This document shows positions 40,977-43,750 of a DNA stretch of 43,750 nt, piece after piece. The notes beneath the pieces were generated by a model, which was not told where the DNA came from, made no database searches, and saw only the letters and a program-made list of their open reading frames with translations. Source of the stretch: an uncultured Porphyromonadaceae bacterium (GTDB lineage: Bacteria > Bacteroidota > Bacteroidia > Bacteroidales > Porphyromonadaceae); NCBI GenBank assembly GCA_947253625.1, contig CAMYAB010000013.1, positions 1-43,750 on the forward strand, read 5' to 3'. The translations under genes and the position numbers were made by a program. Position 1 is the first letter of the stretch; each line of letters opens with the position of its first letter.

Positions 40977-41887
40977 CACCGGCCCAAAACAACCTCACCG
41001 AAATCATCGACGATTACCGACAGTACCTCCTACTAGAGCGAAACCTCTCCCCCAATACACTGGAGAGCTACCTCAACGACCTCAAGCACCTCATCGAGTA
41101 CAGCGACGAGACAGCCACACCGGTACTGGAGATGACCTACCCCACCCTGGAGCGACTACTCGCCTACCTGGCAGATCTAGGATTGGGACAGAGGAGCATG
41201 TCGCGCGTCATCAGTGGCATCAAGTCCTTCTACAACTTCCTCGAGCTCGAGGAGATACTCCCCCAAAACCCCACCCTCCTACTCGACACCCCATCCATCG
41301 GACGCTCACTGCCCGAGGTACTCACCATAGAGGAGGTAGATGCCCTACTCGACGCCATAGACACCTCCACCCCCAACGGCACACGAGACGCCGCACTCCT
41401 CGAGCTACTCTACAGCTGCGGGCTACGCGTCAGCGAAGCATGCGGGCTCACCTTCTCACACCTATTCCTCGACGAAAGCTACGTCCGCATCCTCGGAAAA
41501 GGGTCCAAAGAGCGACTCGTGCCCATGTCACGCATCTGCATCGATAGGATAAACGACTACCTCCCCATACGACACGAGCTCATCCCCAAGCCCGGCTACA
41601 CCGACCACCTATTCATCAGTCGAAACCGCACCGCCATCTCACGACAGATGGTCTTCCTCACCATCAAGCGACTGGCTGTCTTGGCCGGCATCACACGAGA
41701 GATCTCCCCACACACCCTTCGCCACAGCTTTGCCACACACCTACTCGAGGGGGGAGCCAACCTTCAGGCCATCCGAGACCTACTTGGCCACGCCAGCATC
41801 TCCACCACCGAGCTGTACACACACATCGACCGCCAAAAGCTACGAGACGAGATCCTACTCCACCATCCACGCAACACCGCCCCCTAG
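40973..41887 (+). CDS. xerD: Tyrosine recombinase XerD-like
   Basis: A 304-residue site-specific recombinase. An N-terminal SAM-like core-binding domain (ERNLSPNTLESYLNDL) is followed by the catalytic domain with the full active set: Arg152 (CGLRVSEA), Lys176 (GKGSKERLV), His247 and Arg250 (HTLRHSF), His273 (GHASI) and nucleophile Tyr282 (ELYTHI). The length and C-terminus fit chromosomal XerC/XerD, which resolve dimers at dif; the XerD choice over XerC is by overall feel. No integron or prophage genes surround it. It is convergent with the MATE gene, with 6 bases between stops. Confidence 0.92.
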   Translation: MTPAQNNLTEIIDDYRQYLLLERNLSPNTLESYLNDLKHLIEYSDETATPVLEMTYPTLERLLAYLADLGLGQRSMSRVISGIKSFYNFLELEEILPQNPTLLLDTPSIGRSLPEVLTIEEVDALLDAIDTSTPNGTRDAALLELLYSCGLRVSEACGLTFSHLFLDESYVRILGKGSKERLVPMSRICIDRINDYLPIRHELIPKPGYTDHLFISRNRTAISRQMVFLTIKRLAVLAGITREISPHTLRHSFATHLLEGGANLQAIRDLLGHASISTTELYTHIDRQKLRDEILLHHPRNTAP

Positions 41888-41893
41888 CCCAGA

Positions 41894-43228
41894 CTACAGG
41901 CGGCTCACCACTCGACGATACCGCCACAGCAGCAACACCCCCAGAGTCGTCAGCCCTATCGGGAAACCCAGCCAGACACCCACCACACCCATGCCGAAAC
42001 GGATACCTAGCAAGTAGCCCATCAAGATCGTCATTACGGCATACGAAAAAAGTGCCGCACCTGCCGTAAACCTCACGTCACGCATACCACGCAAAGCGTT
42101 GGAGTACAAGATCTGCAACACATCACCAGGCTGATAGAGACAGAGGATCAAGCAGAGCTGAGCACCCAGAGCCACCACCGCCTCATCCGTCACAAAAAGG
42201 CGACAAATCTCCTCCCTAAAGAGCAAAAGCATCACCACCAGAGAGACAGCCAGCAGGGCATGGATAGACAAGCCACTACGCACCGACCGACGCACCCCCT
42301 CACTATCCCTTAGCTCATAGAAGTGCCCCACACGTATCGCCACCGCACTGGAGATACCATAGTACATCATGAAGCCCAGCGTACTCAGCGTATTGGCCAC
42401 CTGGTGAGCCGCAAGCGGAATCGTACCCAGCCAACCAATCATCACCACAGCGATACTAAAAGAGCCCGACTCCAGCCCCATCTGCATACCCGACGGCAGT
42501 CCCAGCCCAAAAAGACGCTTCAGCTCATCACCACGCACACGCCCCCCCACACACTTCGCCTCCCGAAAGATTTGTCCGAAACGCGCCGTCCCATGCACCG
42601 CATAGAGCAAGATCAGCAAGCTCAGCAAACGAGCCACAAAAGTAGCCACACCCGCACCAAGCAAGCCCAGCTCCGGAAAACCCAGCTTACCATAGATCAG
42701 CAGATAGTTCAGCAGCACATTCACCACATTCGCATACAGGATCGACTGCATACTCACCCGAGTCTGCTCCACCCCATCCACCAATTGCTTATAGGCATTG
42801 AACACAGACATTGGCAAGATACTCACCAGCTGGACCAGATAGTACGGCACGATCAGAGGCGTCAGCTCAGCAGGCTGACCCAGCCAATCCAAACGCCACA
42901 AAAACAAACCCATCACAGCCGACAACACCAGCCCCACCAGCACATTCGCCACCACACTGCTCTTCAGCAAACTCTTCAGGCGACCATCCCCCACAGCATA
43001 GCTACCGGCCACCAGAGGGGTCAGCCCATAGCTAAAGCCCATCCCCAGCACAAAAGCGATATTCACAAAGTTGTTGACAAAAGAAGCCGCACCCAGCTCC
43101 GCAGTTCCATACCGCCCCACCATGATGTTGTCCACAAAACCCACCATGATGACCCCCATCTGACCGAGCATTATTGGCGTACCCAGTCGCCATATCGCAC
43201 GAGCATGAGGATTTGTCAGATAGTTCAT
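41894..43228 (-). CDS. MATE-family multidrug/cation efflux protein
   Basis: A 444-residue antiporter with about twelve hydrophobic helices in two similar halves. The N-terminal block LTNPHARAIWRLGTPIMLGQ, the MVGFVDNIMVGRYGTAELGA segment and IPLAAHQVANTLSTLGFM in the second half fit the NorM/DinF superfamily. Substrate cannot be predicted. I chose ATG 43228; GTG two codons earlier is the alternative. The plus strand across this gene is extremely C and A rich (28 C, 6 G, 22 A and 4 T in 42901-42960), so its codons are unusually G and T rich. Confidence 0.92.
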   Translation of the reverse strand: MNYLTNPHARAIWRLGTPIMLGQMGVIMVGFVDNIMVGRYGTAELGAASFVNNFVNIAFVLGMGFSYGLTPLVAGSYAVGDGRLKSLLKSSVVANVLVGLVLSAVMGLFLWRLDWLGQPAELTPLIVPYYLVQLVSILPMSVFNAYKQLVDGVEQTRVSMQSILYANVVNVLLNYLLIYGKLGFPELGLLGAGVATFVARLLSLLILLYAVHGTARFGQIFREAKCVGGRVRGDELKRLFGLGLPSGMQMGLESGSFSIAVVMIGWLGTIPLAAHQVANTLSTLGFMMYYGISSAVAIRVGHFYELRDSEGVRRSVRSGLSIHALLAVSLVVMLLLFREEICRLFVTDEAVVALGAQLCLILCLYQPGDVLQILYSNALRGMRDVRFTAGAALFSYAVMTILMGYLLGIRFGMGVVGVWLGFPIGLTTLGVLLLWRYRRVVSRL

Positions 43229-43394
43229 ACACACAAGAGATTATATTGACTACTCGAGAAAAGGGGCCGATGCCACCCTCGCAAAAAAAAACACCACCAT
43301 CGGGTCCGAAAGGCTACTTTCTTCCACCGAGGATGGCTACAAAGAACCTCCGATCCACACCCCAAGAAGGATGGCCGGGTTGGTTCCGAAACAG

Positions 43395-43468
43395 TGACTC
43401 CTAAAGGATTCAAACCTTTAACCTTCTGATCCGTAGTCAGATGCTCTATTCAGTTGAGCTAAGGAGCC
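43395..43468 (-). tRNA. tRNA-Arg (ACG), copy 2
   Basis: Cloverleaf with acceptor GGCTCCT/AGGAGTC, D arm GCTC/GAGC, anticodon stem TCTGA/TCAGA around CTACGGA (anticodon ACG), and T arm AAAGG-TTTGAAT-CCTTT. The discriminator is A. The 74 bases are identical to the copy 24 bases upstream. Confidence 0.95.
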
Positions 43469-43492
43469 GATACAGCTCTGTGTCCAAAGCAG

Positions 43493-43566
43493 TGACTCCT
43501 AAAGGATTCAAACCTTTAACCTTCTGATCCGTAGTCAGATGCTCTATTCAGTTGAGCTAAGGAGCC
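43493..43566 (-). tRNA. tRNA-Arg (ACG), copy 1
   Basis: First of two identical 74-base tRNA-Arg genes on the minus strand. The TACCTTTG box at 43610-43603 stands 37 bases upstream, so the two are probably one transcript. Confidence 0.95.
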
Positions 43567-43602
43567 AATCAACAGACCGAGAAACCCCGATCCTTGTGAC
43601 CG

Positions 43603-43610
43603 CAAAGGTA
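43603..43610 (-). promoter_or_regulatory. Candidate -7 box of the tRNA-Arg pair
   Basis: TACCTTTG on the minus strand, continued as CGGT exactly as in the tRNA-Gln promoter at 348-359. Confidence 0.6.
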
Positions 43611-43673
43611 CGCACTTTTCTTGAAATTTCCAAAACCACCCCGCCCCAAACACAAAAAAGGCGAGCGAAAAAT

Positions 43674-43750
43674 CGTCTGTCCGTCCAAGCAATCACTTCT
43701 ATCCGTGAAAACTTTCGCTTCTATCCGTGAAAACTTTCGCTTCTATCCGT
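43674..43750 (+). repeat. 22-bp x4 intergenic repeat element, copy 5, cut by window end
   Basis: Units at 43674-43695 (diverged: CGTCTGTCCGT with CCAAGCAATCA), 43696-43717, 43718-43739, and the first 11 bases of the fourth at 43740-43750. Units two and three match those of the other copies. The element follows the tRNA-Arg promoter region. Confidence 0.9.

Noticed and set aside
40973..41887. Integrase of a genomic island
   Set aside because: The length and motifs fit chromosomal XerC/XerD, and it sits in a housekeeping operon with prmC, recX and comF; the nearby tRNA-Arg pair shows no attachment repeat other than the tandem tRNA genes themselves.
42323..43249. 308-codon plus-strand frame opposite the MATE gene
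   Set aside because: Its His/Gln/Thr-rich translation is a by-product of the C- and A-rich strand; the minus strand encodes a well-formed transporter.
43395..43566. Tandem tRNA-Arg copies as a sign of element integration
   Set aside because: Both copies are complete tRNAs with a shared upstream promoter and only 24 bp between them; simple gene duplication is enough.

Overview
The window looks like a chromosomal segment of a Bacteroidales bacterium, most likely Porphyromonas or a close relative. The evidence is the TAnnTTTG-type -7 promoter boxes, the scarcity of Shine-Dalgarno sites, the gene families present (DUF5683 next to parAB, ExbB/ExbD/ExbD, FloA with NfeD, a serine-type sulfatase) and a G+C content judged by eye at about 55-60% in core genes. 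Genus assignment is inference. Most genes lie on the minus strand.

Layout, left to right. 1-377: a dispersed repeat element. 378-3602: tRNA-Gln, then an overlapping operon tsaD-cinA/pncC-like-recQ. 3746-8431: hpf, a serine-type sulfatase lipoprotein, a META-domain lipoprotein, a second repeat element and pgk. 8432-10669: a lower-G+C patch with a frameshifted lipoprotein gene and a stand-alone DnaE-like fragment that lacks catalytic residues. 10670-15276: minus-strand parA-parB-DUF5683-lytic transglycosylase-hemH with overlapping or near-abutting genes. 15277-15896: third repeat element. 15897-19963: an operon of a PD40-type exported protein, two tandem NfeD paralogues, FloA and a nucleoside phosphorylase. 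20109-23519: an outer-membrane barrel, an M23/LysM peptidase, a HIT protein and GreA. 23815-24853: fourth repeat element and a PorT-like barrel. 25023-31701: the division/cell-wall module ftsL-ftsI-murE-mraY-murD. 31702-32272: a divergent promoter region holding three 21-bp-spaced palindromes. 32273-34055: urea transporter, CrcB fluoride channel and a decayed HpaII-family restriction gene. 34274-36698: an ExbB-type motor operon. 36830-38861: tRNA-Ser, tatD, ribD. 38907-41887: prmC-recX-comF-xerD, all overlapping. 41894-43228: a MATE exporter. 43395-43566: two identical tRNA-Arg genes. 43674 to the end: a fifth repeat element cut by the window edge.

Functionally this is mostly housekeeping: tRNA modification, ribosome hibernation, glycolysis, haem, chromosome segregation, peptidoglycan synthesis, riboflavin, recombination. 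The non-routine signals are a dispersed 88-bp element made of four 22-bp units sharing CTTCTATCCGT, occurring five times between genes; the DnaE-like fragment in a compositionally distinct patch; the HpaII-like fossil; and the palindrome array between ftsL and the urea transporter gene. All functions are read from motifs and gene order without database searches.
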